Below are positions 7,211 through 14,647 of a stretch of 18,438 nt of DNA, piece by piece; positions within the stretch are counted from its first letter, which is position 1; every line of letters begins with the position of its first letter. The stretch is from assembly GCA_019237175.1 (NCBI GenBank), contig JAFAHP010000193.1, forward strand, positions 1 through 18,438, written 5' to 3'. The notes under the pieces are model-generated. The model saw nothing but the letters and a program-made list of their open reading frames with translations. It had not been told where the DNA came from and ran no database searches. The stretch is from Alphaproteobacteria bacterium. Its GTDB lineage: Bacteria; Pseudomonadota; Alphaproteobacteria; ATCC43930; CGMCC-115725. Made by a program: the position numbers and the translations under genes.

Positions 7211-8809
7211 TCAAGGGTCCACCAATACTCCAGGATTCAGCATTCCCTGTGGATCGAGCGTCCGTTTGGCCGCGCGCAGCGCCGCCGCAAACAACTCCGG
7301 ACGCTGACGATCGTACCAGCGGCGATGATCGCGTCCGACCGCGTGATGATGGGTTATCGTTCCGCCCGCTTCGATCAGAGCATCGCCGGCCGCACTCTTG
7401 ATCGCCCGCCATTGCCTCTCGAGTGTGCCGTGTCGCCCTAGGGCATGAAACGAGAAATAAGGGGCCGGACCGTCGGGATAAATGTGGGTAAAACGGCACG
7501 TGACCAGTCCCGGCCGCCCGGTTGCGTCACGAATCGCCGTTTCGGTCGCCGTTTTGACCCGGTTGTGAAAAGTCTCGAAGCGTTCCCAGGTGATTGCGGT
7601 TTCGAACGTGTCGGCGATGACCGCTCGGCGGATCACGCGTTCGCGGGCGTACGGCATCCGTATAAAGGCACTGCGCCACTGCTCGGCGGCACCCTCCCGG
7701 TGAGTGTCGCGCTCGCCCGGGCGCTCGGGCACCCCGCCATGATCGGCGCAGCATTCGAGAGCGCGCGCGATCCACGCATCCAACGGATGATCGCCCGATT
7801 CGAAGGCCAGCACCATAATCGCCGAACTGCCGTCGCCGGCGCCGGTGTTGTACGCTTCCTGGGGGTCGAGGATGCGGCAATTCGCCGGATATAGCCCGGC
7901 CTGAGCAACCGCGCGAACTGCCCGCGCGGCGCTGAAGAAATCGGCGAACCGTACGGCTCCGCCGGCGCGAAACCGCGGCCGCTGCTGAAGCCTCATCCAC
8001 GCCTCGGTGATGACTCCGAGGATGCCTTCGGAACCAATCAGCAGGCGATCGGGGCTCGGTCCGGCGCCCGAACCCGGCAGCCGGCGGGTCTCGATCACCC
8101 CCTTCGGCGTGACCATGCGGATACTTTCGACCAAGTCATCGATATGTGTGTAAAGGCTCGCGAAATGGCCGCCGGAACGGGTCGCGATCCAGCCCCCTAA
8201 GGTGGAATATTCGTAACTCTGTGGAAAATGCCGCAATGTCAGCCCGTGCGGCCGCAGTTGGGCCTCCAGCGCCGGCCCGAAGGCTCCGGCCTGGATGCGC
8301 GCTGCGCGCGAAAGGTGGTCGATCTCGACGACCCGGTCAAGATGGCGTAGATCGAGCGTCACCGCCGCTTTGTGCGAGACGCCGTCGATCTGCGGCTCGA
8401 CTCCGCCGACAACGCTGCTGCCGGCGCCAAAAGGGACGATTGCGGCTTGCGCGCCGCCGGTCCAATCGAGCACTGCTGCAATCTCACCTTCGTTACGCGG
8501 GTAGGCGACCACATCTGGCGCAGCGGCATAATCGCCGTCGAGGCCCCTTGCATAATCGCGGTAGGACTTGCCGTAGGTATGGGCGACACGGTCGTAAAGC
8601 TCGCACGAGCAGATCGGAGAGAGTGCCGCGGGTGGAACAATGCGGGGCGGCCGCAGACTGATCTCGGCCAGCGCCGGCGGCGTCTTGTCCTCGAAATTAC
8701 TGACCCCGAACAGATGGCGATAGCGCTCGAGCGCCGCTATTTCCTCCGCTGCGGTCATACCCTCGCCTTCGCGCCCCCAGCCAAAATATTTGAGCCGCTG
8801 CTGTGCCAT
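7211..8809 (-). CDS. FAD-binding oxidase, alkyl-dihydroxyacetone-phosphate-synthase-like / D-lactate-dehydrogenase superfamily
   Basis: The 532-aa product belongs to the vanillyl-alcohol-oxidase-type FAD proteins. It opens with YFGWGREGEG, resembling the N-terminal 'W(G)WG' segment of alkyl-DHAP synthases. The FAD-binding domain has VVAYPRNEGEIAAVLDW, the phosphate loop VPFGAGSSVVGGVEP, and LRHFPQSYEYSTLGGWIATR with GSEGILGVIT. The cap domain includes TCRFTHIYPDGPAPYFSFH, and the C terminus has THHHAVGRDH and LDPQGMLNPG. The triple His is the AGPS active-site signature, yet bacterial relatives are often oxidases of 2-hydroxy acids, so the substrate is open. ATG 8809 is chosen over an upstream in-frame start because GGAG lies 7 bases before it and homology begins there. 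It is transcribed divergently from a 2-hydroxyacid dehydrogenase, which fits a shared hydroxy-acid substrate. Confidence 0.92.
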   Translation of the reverse strand: MAQQRLKYFGWGREGEGMTAAEEIAALERYRHLFGVSNFEDKTPPALAEISLRPPRIVPPAALSPICSCELYDRVAHTYGKSYRDYARGLDGDYAAAPDVVAYPRNEGEIAAVLDWTGGAQAAIVPFGAGSSVVGGVEPQIDGVSHKAAVTLDLRHLDRVVEIDHLSRAARIQAGAFGPALEAQLRPHGLTLRHFPQSYEYSTLGGWIATRSGGHFASLYTHIDDLVESIRMVTPKGVIETRRLPGSGAGPSPDRLLIGSEGILGVITEAWMRLQQRPRFRAGGAVRFADFFSAARAVRAVAQAGLYPANCRILDPQEAYNTGAGDGSSAIMVLAFESGDHPLDAWIARALECCADHGGVPERPGERDTHREGAAEQWRSAFIRMPYARERVIRRAVIADTFETAITWERFETFHNRVKTATETAIRDATGRPGLVTCRFTHIYPDGPAPYFSFHALGRHGTLERQWRAIKSAAGDALIEAGGTITHHHAVGRDHRRWYDRQRPELFAAALRAAKRTLDPQGMLNPGVLVDP

Positions 8810-8830
8810 CTTCCTGCTCCCGACGCACCC

Positions 8831-8842
8831 CGTTCGAGAACG
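8831..8842. promoter_or_regulatory. Palindrome just downstream of the FAD-oxidase promoter (possible operator)
   Basis: CGTTCGAGAACG is a perfect 12-base palindrome. It lies between the predicted minus-strand start point (near 8847) and the ATG at 8809, where a repressor would block transcription. No regulator gene is adjacent. Confidence 0.3.
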
Positions 8843-8853
8843 AGGCCAACGCG

Positions 8854-8882
8854 AGAATAGACTGCACCCCACCCCGAGCCAA
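8854..8882 (-). promoter_or_regulatory. Predicted promoter of the FAD-oxidase gene
   Basis: On the minus strand TTGGCT (8882-8877) is followed after exactly 17 bases by TATTCT (8859-8854); each box matches four of six consensus bases. The leader would be about 38 bases. A further 6-bp inverted repeat (GGCTGC G GCAGCC, 8898-8910) lies just upstream, in the region shared with the divergent dehydrogenase gene. Confidence 0.4.
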
Positions 8883-9019
8883 CTCCCCGCCACCCAAGGC
8901 TGCGGCAGCCGCGAACGGAGCGCAGCCGGTCTCGCAAGCGTTCACTGCGACGAGGGCTGGCCCCGCTCGATCCGGCATAGTAGGTTCGCGCGTGACGGAA
9001 TTTCTTCGGGGGAGAAGCG

Positions 9020-10027
9020 GTGAATACGACCGACGGGGCAGCCGCTCGCGGCGCGAACCGCAAAAAACTGCTGCTGCCGACCACGATGTCGAGGGCGGGA
9101 TGGGCGATTGTCGAGGCACGCGACGATGTCGAAGGGGTGCCCTACCAGTACACGATAGCAAAGGGCGAACTGCACCGGCTGCTCGAAGACGTCGCGGGGG
9201 TCGCCCTCGGCGTGCAACCGTTCAGCGATCCCGAACTCGACGCAGCGCCGGGGCTGGAGGTCGTCTCGCGCATCGGTGTGGGCTATGACGCGGTCGATGT
9301 ACCGGCGCTGACTCGGCGCAAGATTCCGCTGATGATCGGCGGCACCGCCAATTCGGTCAGCGTCGCCGAAGCCGGGGTCTACTTGATCATGTCACTCGCG
9401 CGGCGCGGTGCGGCAATGGATGCGCTGGTCAGGGAAGGCCGCTGGCAGGACCGTTACAAAGAGATGCCGGTCGACCTCTATGGCAAGACCGTGCTGATTG
9501 TCGGGTTTGGCAAGATCGGCACGCGCTCGGCAAAGCGCTTTGCCGCCATGGAGACGACGGTTCTGGTCTATGATCCGTACATTTATTCCGAAACGATCCG
9601 CGGCATGGGCTATGAGCCGGTCGGCGATCTCGATGAAGCAGTGGCGCGCGCCGATTTTATCACGATCCACTGCCCAAAGACGCCGGAAACCGTCGGTATG
9701 TTCGATGCCGCCAGGCTTGGCCGAATGAAGCGCACCGCTTTTGTCGTCAACACCGCACGCGGCGGCATTATCGATGAACCCGCGCTCTATGACGTGCTCA
9801 GGTCGAATCGTATCGGCGGCGCGGCGCTCGACGTTTTCGTCGAGGAGCCGACGCCCAAGGACAATCCGCTGTTGACGCTCCCGAACTTCATAGCGGCGCC
9901 GCACGTCGCGGGCGTTACGCGCGAGGCGGTCGACCGCATGGGTCTTGCCGCTGTGCAAAACATTTTAAGCGTCCTCGACGGTAGACCGATCCGCGAAAAT
10001 GTCGTCAACCCCGAGGTTCTGGACTGA
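9020..10027 (+). CDS. D-isomer-specific 2-hydroxyacid dehydrogenase (NAD-dependent), first copy
   Basis: The 335-aa product has the two-domain fold of phosphoglycerate/glyoxylate-type dehydrogenases, which interconvert a D-2-hydroxy acid and a 2-keto acid. The Rossmann motif is GFGKIG (162-167), with D185 in VYDPY at the usual NAD-selecting position. The catalytic triad is visible as R247 (NTARGG), E276 (VEEP) and H295 (APHVAG). GTG 9020 is the likely start, preceded by GGGGGAG at 9008-9014; the upstream gap to the divergent oxidase is 210 bases. It resembles the minus-strand dehydrogenase at 16004-17050 in general fold and in the YDPYI segment, but the two are not recent duplicates. The natural substrate cannot be read; a phosphoglycerate role in serine synthesis is unlikely because the regulatory ACT domain is absent. 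Confidence 0.93.
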   Translation: MNTTDGAAARGANRKKLLLPTTMSRAGWAIVEARDDVEGVPYQYTIAKGELHRLLEDVAGVALGVQPFSDPELDAAPGLEVVSRIGVGYDAVDVPALTRRKIPLMIGGTANSVSVAEAGVYLIMSLARRGAAMDALVREGRWQDRYKEMPVDLYGKTVLIVGFGKIGTRSAKRFAAMETTVLVYDPYIYSETIRGMGYEPVGDLDEAVARADFITIHCPKTPETVGMFDAARLGRMKRTAFVVNTARGGIIDEPALYDVLRSNRIGGAALDVFVEEPTPKDNPLLTLPNFIAAPHVAGVTREAVDRMGLAAVQNILSVLDGRPIRENVVNPEVLD

Positions 10028-10333
10028 GGATCGTGCCGTTCGGGGGAACAGGCAAAGCCCCGCCCTCCTGACCACCTGCGAAGAGAGGATGAAGCGGGCG
10101 CCAATCCTCACGAACACCTCCCGCCTCACGCAACCCGTTCGTCCCGAGGGCGGAGAAAATTACATGCGGAAGTCATACGAAACACTCTGATGTCAACGGC
10201 TTGAAATAACATGTGCCTCTTGGCTGCATGCTTGTCACCCGGGGATGCAGCCGATCTGCCGCGCCTAGGATGGGTCAACGCGCCCGGCCCTGGCGCTCAT
10301 TTGTAACGCAGCGAGCAGGGGTTCTATCAAGCG
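10028..10333. other. Intergenic region between dehydrogenase and glycosyltransferase genes
   Basis: No gene is supported across these 306 bases. The only structured element is the inverted repeat at 10222-10252. No clear ribosome-binding site or promoter precedes the glycosyltransferase; an AGGGG sequence lies about 13 bases before its ATG. Confidence 0.4.
10222..10252. repeat. 8-bp inverted repeat with 15-base loop
   Basis: GGCTGCAT (10222-10229) and ATGCAGCC (10245-10252) are perfect inverted copies. No T-tract follows on either strand, so it is a poor intrinsic terminator. It could be an operator upstream of the glycosyltransferase or a weak mRNA hairpin. Confidence 0.35.
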
Positions 10334-11932
10334 ATGGGTCTTTTCGCTGCCGTTGCGCTGCGGCTGCGCGGCGGTTTTGACTGGTTGCGTGACCACCGGG
10401 AATTCACCGTTCCGGTGGCGGTCGGCGCGGTCGCCTTGTTGCTGCGCCTTCATGGGCTCGGCGACAAGCCGTTCTGGCTCGATGAAGTGACCAGTCTGCG
10501 CCGGGCCACAGCAAGTTTGCCTGATTTGGTCGGCGATTCGCTGTACAACACGCATTATCCGACCTACTTCGTGCTGCTGTGGCTAGTCGCGAAAATCGGC
10601 ACTTCACAGTGGCTGCTGCGCTTGCCCTCGGCGCTGTGTGGCGCCTTTTGCGCCGCGCTGGCTTGTGTGATCGGAGGCAAAGTGGCCGGCGAGCGCGCTG
10701 GGGTGGTTGCCGGGCTGTTGTTGGCGATGTCCCCGTTCGAAGTTCAGTTTGGGCAGGAGGCGCGGTCGTATACGCTCGTGTCTTGTCTCATTCTGACCGC
10801 GCTCTTCGGTATGGTGCGATTGGCGCAGCAACCGGCTGCGGCCGCCCTGCCGTTGACCGACAAGGGCGCCCCCCGCGGCGCGTGGATCGGCTACACACTC
10901 GGCACCGCCGCGGCGCTCGACGTGCTGAATGTGGCCGTCCCCTGGCTTGTCGCAGCTAATCTCGGCGCCTTCGCGATCGCACAGGCGGCCGGTGCGTCGA
11001 GGCGCCGCTTCTGGCGCAACTGGATTACGGCACAGCTCGCGATCCTCTTGGTGTGGGCGCCACTGGTCGTCGCAGTCTATGTTTCGCGCGGCGGTGCCGT
11101 TCTCGACGGCGCCGACTGGGCGCCGGCCGGGACCAGTCGGACGCTGTGGTCGATCATCGCCCCGGTCTATCTGCTGCGGATTTCAAGCTTCATTACATAC
11201 GACTTGATGCCGGCCAAGCTCCCCGAACTTGGTGTCGCGGTCGTCGCAGCGGCAGCACTCGGAGCCTGGCGACTTCGGCGCCAGCCGACGTTATTGGCGG
11301 TGCTGGGCTGGGCGGTCTTGGTGCTGCCGGTCGGCTTATGTCTGGTGTCCTTTCTTGTGCCGGTACTGGTGCCCCGTTACTTCGCCTGGGGCGCCGCACC
11401 ATTCTCAATCCTTGCCGGCGCCGGCCTCGGGCGGCTCCGGGGACCCCGGTTTGCCGCCGTGGCCGCAAGCCTCGGTGCTGCCGCGCTGATCAACCTCGCA
11501 CCCTATTACGGGTACGAGACAAAGCCGCGCTGGGACCTGCTGGCGGCAAAGCTCGCGACCACGGCGCGTCCCGGCGACGTGGTGCTGCTCAACAGTTATT
11601 ATGCCTATTCGATGCTCTCGGTCTTTGCCGTCCGCGCAGGGCTCGACGAGCGCCGGGTGAAGTTGACTTGGCAATTGTCGGAGGCGGCGCAAATCGCCCC
11701 GGGCCGCGATGTTTGGGCGGTCTATGGGCGCACCGGACAAAACTCGAGGCAACCAGCCGGAGACTATCAACAGTCGCTGTCGAGCCTGGGGCACGCCGCA
11801 GTCGAACATTCGGTGGGCCGCTATATTGTCTTATGGCGGTTTCGCGAGCCCAATGGACCCGACCCCGCCGCTCTCGTCACACCGGCCCCCGATCACAACG
11901 ATCTCTCGTTGCGCGACGAGCCCGCGCGTTGA
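10334..11932 (+). CDS. Membrane glycosyltransferase, GT39/ArnT-like (GT-C fold)
   Basis: The 532-aa product is very hydrophobic with about ten or more membrane segments and a soluble C-terminal part. GT-C features are visible. The first periplasmic loop carries the acidic pair D50-E51 in PFWLDEVTS, expected to bind the lipid-phosphate donor and metal. NTHYPTYFVLLWL follows at about residue 73, and FEVQFGQEARSYTL at about 140 is the usual QEARxY motif of these proteins. Such enzymes use polyprenyl-phosphate sugars to glycosylate lipids or proteins on the outer side of the inner membrane. The acceptor is unknown. The gene stands alone with its own spacing (306 bases upstream, 168 downstream), so a link to the flanking metabolic genes is not indicated. 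ATG 10334 has only a weak ribosome-binding site. Confidence 0.88.
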   Translation: MGLFAAVALRLRGGFDWLRDHREFTVPVAVGAVALLLRLHGLGDKPFWLDEVTSLRRATASLPDLVGDSLYNTHYPTYFVLLWLVAKIGTSQWLLRLPSALCGAFCAALACVIGGKVAGERAGVVAGLLLAMSPFEVQFGQEARSYTLVSCLILTALFGMVRLAQQPAAAALPLTDKGAPRGAWIGYTLGTAAALDVLNVAVPWLVAANLGAFAIAQAAGASRRRFWRNWITAQLAILLVWAPLVVAVYVSRGGAVLDGADWAPAGTSRTLWSIIAPVYLLRISSFITYDLMPAKLPELGVAVVAAAALGAWRLRRQPTLLAVLGWAVLVLPVGLCLVSFLVPVLVPRYFAWGAAPFSILAGAGLGRLRGPRFAAVAASLGAAALINLAPYYGYETKPRWDLLAAKLATTARPGDVVLLNSYYAYSMLSVFAVRAGLDERRVKLTWQLSEAAQIAPGRDVWAVYGRTGQNSRQPAGDYQQSLSSLGHAAVEHSVGRYIVLWRFREPNGPDPAALVTPAPDHNDLSLRDEPAR

Positions 11933-12100
11933 ATCCGCCGCTCCTCTGTACCGGAGAAAACGCGCCGGGGCCCGATCGGCGCGTTGCAAACCCAGCCCGC
12001 CGCTTGGGCCGTGGATCGAAATACGCGGCCTGGGGCGCTTGACATCGACATTCTTAGCTGGCGGGATCGCGCCAGTTGCACAACGAAAAGGAAAGGCATC

Positions 12101-12895
12101 ATGCGCGCAAACCGGGTCAGAGAAGCGTGGGCCGCCGGCCGGGCGGTGATTAACGGTTGGTGCGGCATCCCGAGCGGCTTTGCGGCTGAGTTGATGGCCC
12201 ATTTGGGCTGGGACTCGCTGGTCATCGATATGCAGCACGGCGTCGTCGACTATAAAGACATGCTGTCGATGCTGCAGGGCATCTCGACCACCGATGTCAC
12301 ACCGATGGTGCGGGTGCCGTGGAACGACCCGGCGCACATCATGAAGGCCCTCGATGCCGGCGCCTATGGCATCGTCTGCCCGATGATCAACAGCCGCGAG
12401 GAAGCCGAGAAATTCGTCGGTGCTTGTCGCTATTCACCCGCCGGCTACCGCAGTTCGGGACCGATCCGCGCGGCGCTCTATGGCGGTGCCGATTACCAGG
12501 AAAAAGCAAACGACACGATCCTCGCCTTTGCGATGATCGAGACCGTCGAGGCGATCGGCAAACTCGACGAGATCCTGTCGACGCCGGGTCTCGACGCGGT
12601 TTACGTCGGGCCGTCGGATTTGTCGATCACGATGGGGCTCCCCCCCGGTCTCGACAAAGATCACGAGGCGATGATCGCGAATCTGCAAAAGATCCTCGAC
12701 GGCTGTCGTCGGCACGGTGTCAAGGCGGGCATCCACACCGGCAGCCCGGCCTATGCCAAGCGCATGATCGAAATGGGCTACAACTTTACGACGATCATGG
12801 GCGACGCGGCATTGATCCGTGCCGCCGGCCAGCAGGTGTTGCAGCAGATGCGCGGCGCCAACGCCCCCGGCGGTCGGCAAACCGGCCCGTACTAG
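12101..12895 (+). CDS. HpcH/HpaI-family aldolase (class II, 2-keto-3-deoxy acid cleavage)
   Basis: The 264-aa product matches metal-dependent pyruvate aldolases such as 4-hydroxy-2-oxoheptanedioate aldolase. Residues equivalent to Escherichia coli HpaI are present and nearly co-numbered: H46 (DMQHG, for H45), R71 (VRVPW, for R70), and metal ligands E147 (MIET, for E149) and D173 (GPSDLS, for D175). The reaction is retro-aldol cleavage of a 4-hydroxy-2-keto acid to pyruvate plus an aldehyde; the actual substrate is unknown because such enzymes are broad. ATG 12101 fits the family N terminus (MRANRVREAWAAGR) and has GAAAGG upstream. A TTGACA at 12039-12044 may be a -35, but no good -10 follows. 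It converges on the VOC gene, 53 bases away. Confidence 0.94.
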   Translation: MRANRVREAWAAGRAVINGWCGIPSGFAAELMAHLGWDSLVIDMQHGVVDYKDMLSMLQGISTTDVTPMVRVPWNDPAHIMKALDAGAYGIVCPMINSREEAEKFVGACRYSPAGYRSSGPIRAALYGGADYQEKANDTILAFAMIETVEAIGKLDEILSTPGLDAVYVGPSDLSITMGLPPGLDKDHEAMIANLQKILDGCRRHGVKAGIHTGSPAYAKRMIEMGYNFTTIMGDAALIRAAGQQVLQQMRGANAPGGRQTGPY

Positions 12896-12948
12896 GCATC
12901 GCCGGTCATCCTTCTCCCGGCATCCGGGGGAACCGCTCCATAACCGGC

Positions 12949-13467
12949 TCAGGTGACGACGCCGGGGCGTTTGAAGTCGCGGTCGAGATGACCTTTGCCG
13001 AGCTGGTCACCGGCGTCAAACAACCAGCTATAGCCGCCTTCCGGGTTGGTCAGGATCTCCCAGCAATTATCGTCGCCGTCCCAAAAAAAGAAGCTGTAGG
13101 TACCGTGCTGAAGATGCGGTTTGGTAATTTTCTTGAGGCGCCACTGCTCGGCCTGGGCACAGACGATGCGGTGCGCCTCATCCACTTCTTCCTGGGTGCG
13201 GACATCCAGCCCGTTATGGTTGAGAAGGTTCATTGCTTCGACATTTTTGCTGTAGACGACGGCAATGGTGTTGGGGCCGCCCAATCGAATGAGGAGAGAG
13301 ATCGGGCTCGTCTGCACGACCTCGAGGCCTAGAAACTCTTCATAAAACCGGCGCGAATAAGCGAGATCGCGGCTCTCCAGCGTGCCATGCGATAGAAAAT
13401 TGAGCTTCAGGGCCGGCGCCGGTTTGCTGCGCCGTATCGATGTGGTCGTGTCTCCAATTGATGTCAT
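12949..13467 (-). CDS. VOC-superfamily protein (glyoxalase/extradiol-dioxygenase-like)
   Basis: The 172-aa product is one two-module VOC domain. LNFLSHGTLESRDLAYSRRF starts the first module, with H27 as metal ligand. LNHNGLDV starts the second, with H84, and HGTYSFFFWDGDDNCWEIL ends it, with E137. This gives the 2-His-1-carboxylate pattern of dioxygenases and glyoxalase-fold isomerases, and the last segment resembles type I extradiol dioxygenases. The true start is taken as ATG 13467, since GGAGG lies five bases upstream and homology begins soon after; a further ATG 12 bases upstream overlaps that site. The stop of the SMP-30 gene is 17 bases upstream on the same strand, so the two form an operon. 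The substrate is unknown; a ring-cleavage or isomerisation step beside the lactonase is reasonable. Confidence 0.9.
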   Translation of the reverse strand: MTSIGDTTTSIRRSKPAPALKLNFLSHGTLESRDLAYSRRFYEEFLGLEVVQTSPISLLIRLGGPNTIAVVYSKNVEAMNLLNHNGLDVRTQEEVDEAHRIVCAQAEQWRLKKITKPHLQHGTYSFFFWDGDDNCWEILTNPEGGYSWLFDAGDQLGKGHLDRDFKRPGVVT

Positions 13468-13484
13468 GAGGGCCTCCATCGCTG

Positions 13485-14426
13485 TTAGCCACCGGGCACG
13501 CCCTGGGTTTCGACGTAGAGCGAATAGACCGACTGGCTCGCCGCCATGAATAGGCGATTGCGCTTCAGCCCGCCAAAGCAGACGTTGGCACACCGTTCCG
13601 GCAGTAGAATCCGGCCGATCAGATCGCCGTCGGGCGCGAAGACAGCGACACCGTCCTCGCCTTCGCCGCCGGACCAAGCGCACCACAGATTGCCGCCGAC
13701 GTCGATCCGCATGCCGTCGCTGCCGCCCGGCTCCGCGGCGTTGAACTGCCGGCGGTTGACCGCCCGGGCGCCGTCGTCGACGACATCGTAGACCTGGATC
13801 GAGCGTCGCCCCGGGCCCGGGGTGTCGACGACATAGAGAAGCCGCTCGTCGGGCGAGAAGGCGAGACCGTTCGGCCGCTCCATGTCGCCGACCGCAATCG
13901 TGATCTCCCCGCTGCGGGGATCGATCCGGTAAACGCGATATGGCAATTCGGGCGCGGCCTTATGCCCGAGGTAATTGCCGCGAATGCCGGCGCCGTTGTC
14001 GCTGAACCAGATCGAGCCATCGGATCTTGCGACGACATCGTTGGGTCCGGTCAGCTGCTTGGCATCAAAACGCTCGGCCAACACGGTGACGGTGCCGTCA
14101 TACTCGGTCCGGGTCAGGCGCTGCGCATCCATCTCGCACGTGACGAGCCGGCCTTGGCGGTCCCGGGTATTGCCGTTGGCGTAGTGCGACGGCTTCCGGA
14201 ACAGGCTCACCGAGCCGGTCTCCTCCTCCCACTTCATGATCCTGTCGTTCGGGATGTCGCTCCACAACAAAAAGCGGCCGTCGCCGAACCACACCGGCCC
14301 TTCGGTAAAACGGCAGCCGGATGCGATCCGTTCGATCGCCGCGTTGCCGAGCACCAGCGCCGAAAACCTCGGGTCGAGAATTTTGATGGCGGGATCGGGA
14401 TAGCGCACGAGCGGCATATTGGTCAT
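13485..14426 (-). CDS. SMP-30/gluconolactonase/LRE-family lactonase
   Basis: The 313-aa product is a six-bladed beta-propeller hydrolase that opens sugar-acid or related lactones. The metal and substrate residues of the family are visible: E42 (FTEGPVW), N129 (TGPNDVV), N186 (RPNGLAF) and D237 (GGSDGM), corresponding to E18, N103, N154 and D204 of human SMP-30. Blade motifs such as GNTRDRQGRLVTCE and DGSIWFSDNGAGI are typical. Length is normal and no signal peptide is seen, so the enzyme is cytoplasmic. AAGGAAA precedes ATG 14426. It is the first gene of a two-gene operon with the VOC protein. Lactone hydrolysis would yield the hydroxy acids that nearby dehydrogenases and the HpaI-type aldolase could handle. 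Confidence 0.94.
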   Translation of the reverse strand: MTNMPLVRYPDPAIKILDPRFSALVLGNAAIERIASGCRFTEGPVWFGDGRFLLWSDIPNDRIMKWEEETGSVSLFRKPSHYANGNTRDRQGRLVTCEMDAQRLTRTEYDGTVTVLAERFDAKQLTGPNDVVARSDGSIWFSDNGAGIRGNYLGHKAAPELPYRVYRIDPRSGEITIAVGDMERPNGLAFSPDERLLYVVDTPGPGRRSIQVYDVVDDGARAVNRRQFNAAEPGGSDGMRIDVGGNLWCAWSGGEGEDGVAVFAPDGDLIGRILLPERCANVCFGGLKRNRLFMAASQSVYSLYVETQGVPGG

Positions 14427-14456
14427 CTGCGGTTTCCTTGCTGCGGCCCGGGCAGA

Positions 14457-14484
14457 ATTATCAAAACCGGGAGGGGTTTCCCGG
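14457..14484 (-). promoter_or_regulatory. Candidate promoter/operator of the lactonase-VOC operon
   Basis: On the minus strand GATAAT (14462-14457) matches five of six -10 bases, about 31 bases upstream of the lactonase start. Just upstream lies a perfect 6-bp inverted repeat, CCGGGA GGGGTT TCCCGG (14467-14484), occupying the spacer between -10 and a poorly defined -35. That placement would suit a repressor or activator site. There is no regulator gene next to it. Confidence 0.33.
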
Positions 14485-14585
14485 CGACGCCCTGATGCCG
14501 GAGCGGAATGGAATGACGATCCAAAACGCTGGCGCCGACGGCGCTGTCTGCGGCGCCACAGGAGCGGCGAGCGCCCGTCGGCGAT

Positions 14586-14618
14586 CTTGCGCTCCGAGGT
14601 ATTACCTCGGAGCGCAAG
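14586..14618 (-). terminator. Perfect 16-bp hairpin downstream of the glycine-rich gene
   Basis: CTTGCGCTCCGAGGTA and TACCTCGGAGCGCAAG are perfect inverted copies separated by one base. It starts about 30 bases after the minus-strand stop codon of the glycine-rich gene. There is no T-tract on either side, so it is a strong 3' stem that may stabilise mRNA or act as a non-canonical terminator. Confidence 0.5.
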
Positions 14619-14647
14619 TGCCTGGGGGCCCGCTTCAGCGAATCCGG

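Noticed and set aside
11053..12042. 329-codon plus-strand frame overlapping the glycosyltransferase
   Set aside because: It is the shifted frame of the glycosyltransferase gene, extremely Arg/Gly-rich, and has no motif of its own.
12039..12067. TTGACA upstream of the aldolase as a promoter
   Set aside because: At a 17-base spacing the downstream hexamer is CGGGAT, not an acceptable -10, so only the -35-like box is noted with the gene.
12913..12930. CCCGG-CAT-CCGGG stem between the convergent aldolase and VOC genes
   Set aside because: A 5-bp stem with no T-tract is too weak to call a bidirectional terminator.
12319..13332. 337-codon plus-strand frame across the aldolase end and the VOC gene
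   Set aside because: Out-of-frame to the aldolase and antisense to the VOC gene, both of which have intact catalytic motifs.
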